Assembly: GCA_023515745.1 (NCBI GenBank)
Contig: JALECJ010000256.1
Span: forward strand, 1,550,001-1,614,000
Origin: Amoeboaphelidium protococcarum
Lineage: Eukaryota > Aphelidiomycota > Aphelidea
Reading direction: 5' to 3'
DNA: 64,000 nucleotides
The first letter of the stretch is position 1. Each line of letters begins with the position of its first letter. Positions 63,402-64,000 of this stretch are shown here, piece after piece. Made by a program: the position numbers and the translations under genes. The notes under the pieces were generated by a model. The model was not told the DNA's origin. It did not search any database and saw nothing but the letters and a program-made list of their open reading frames with translations.

Positions 63402-64000
63402 ATGATTAAAACTTTATAATAGACGCGTCAAATAACTCAAACTGCGTGTATAAAGGCCTAATTTTTTGCGGTTAAGCATCCTAGATTGCCTGCCACTGCG
63501 TAAGTAGCGCTTGATCCTATTCAGAAATTGCAGCCTCTACCCCTGCCTCAGGGAGTTGAAGTGAATGTGCATCCTATTCCTGATGGTGTTCTCCCACAGC
63601 TGTGCCATTATGGTAAATTTGATTATGATACTATCCGCGATAAGATGCCTAGTCTGAAAACTATACGCGAAAGTAGTCCATATTATCGTCAACTGGCGCA
63701 ACCAACGGCGATTGCTGAGATTAAGTCTGCGGATGGAAATCAAGCTGGTTACGTGCCAGTTCAAGAGTGGATGGATCTACACGTGTCATAGAGTGCTAGT
63801 AGTAATAGCGAATAGTCTTAGAAGAATATTCTTGATATATGGCATGGATAAAGCACGTCAAGTAATGCTAGTGAATTGAAAGATCAATAACATGTAGAGG
63901 GAAGTAATCGCTCGCTGATACTAACTTGTGTGGATCCAACACACCGCTAATAGGCCAGATTAGGTGCTTTTGCGCGTACCAAAATGGCGTAATTTATTAG
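63402..64000 (+). CDS. unknown protein, 5' part only
   Basis: The frame is open from ATG 63402 to the edge (about 199 codons) with many TAR codons as Gln. The part from about 63528 is clearly protein-like (QPLPLPQGVEVNVHPIPDG, FDYDTIRDKMPSL, IRESSPYYRQLAQPTA), then Ser/Gln-rich, then ILTCVDPTHRQQARLGAFA. The first ~40 codons are less convincing and contain an ACGCGT box at 63423; the real start may lie later or an intron may be present. Family not recognised. Confidence 0.55.

Overview
The window looks like gene-dense nuclear DNA of a eukaryote in which UAA and UAG are read as glutamine and UGA is the only stop. TAA/TAG codons fall inside almost every conserved protein, often where relatives have Gln (for example in the GRGWQ-NATCLEG stretch of the GFAT gene), and nearly every recognisable gene ends at TGA. 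The gene set points to an opisthokont on the fungal side: a two-BIR Bir1-type protein, a Skg3/Caf120-type PH protein, an Rco1-type PHD protein, Erv41, Mob1, Tim22, Mnd1, a Rad60-type protein and an RMD1-type DUF155 protein. I infer a holomycotan, most likely an aphelid such as Amoeboaphelidium. That name rests on recollection of a UAR reassignment in that group, not on a search.

Twenty-one introns could be placed. They are 56-83 nt long, start with GTA and all end in TGTAG.

Layout. 1-6.7 kb: a partial RasGAP-type gene (-), a gene with two in-frame TGA codons (-), and a receptor-like TKL kinase with SBBP-like repeats and a Thr-rich stalk (-). 7-20 kb: housekeeping genes: PRP28 helicase (+), MOB1 (-), Erv41 (-), UBE2G1 (+), lactate/malate dehydrogenase (-), Rad60-like (-), Tim22 (+), Mnd1 (-), GFAT (+). 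20-36 kb: two-BIR protein (+), Ser/Thr kinase (+), Rco1-like PHD protein (-), GCN1 (-), a multi-pass membrane protein (-).

36-52.4 kb is the accessory part. Three paralogous kinase-like genes (two in tandem, one inverted about 10 kb away) are mixed with a 531-bp TIR element that has an 8-bp target duplication, an amino-acid permease whose 3' end is copied in the flanks of the tandem pair, an aldo/keto reductase, the Caf120-like gene and an unrecognised small gene. 52.7-54.0 kb holds a decayed integrase fragment and a frameshifted ORF.

54.8-64 kb: a 7-TM protein (+), a MARCH5-like membrane E3 ligase (+), mitochondrial-type MetRS (-), an ACTMAP-like protease (-), an RMD1/DUF155 protein (+) and a partial unknown gene (+).

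The housekeeping genes do not form an operon. Functional groupings (meiosis and repair: Mnd1, Rad60; mitosis: Bir1, Mob1; mitochondria: Tim22, MARCH5, MetRS) are probably incidental, although Rad60 and Mnd1 each have an ACGCGT box upstream, as MBF-regulated fungal genes do.
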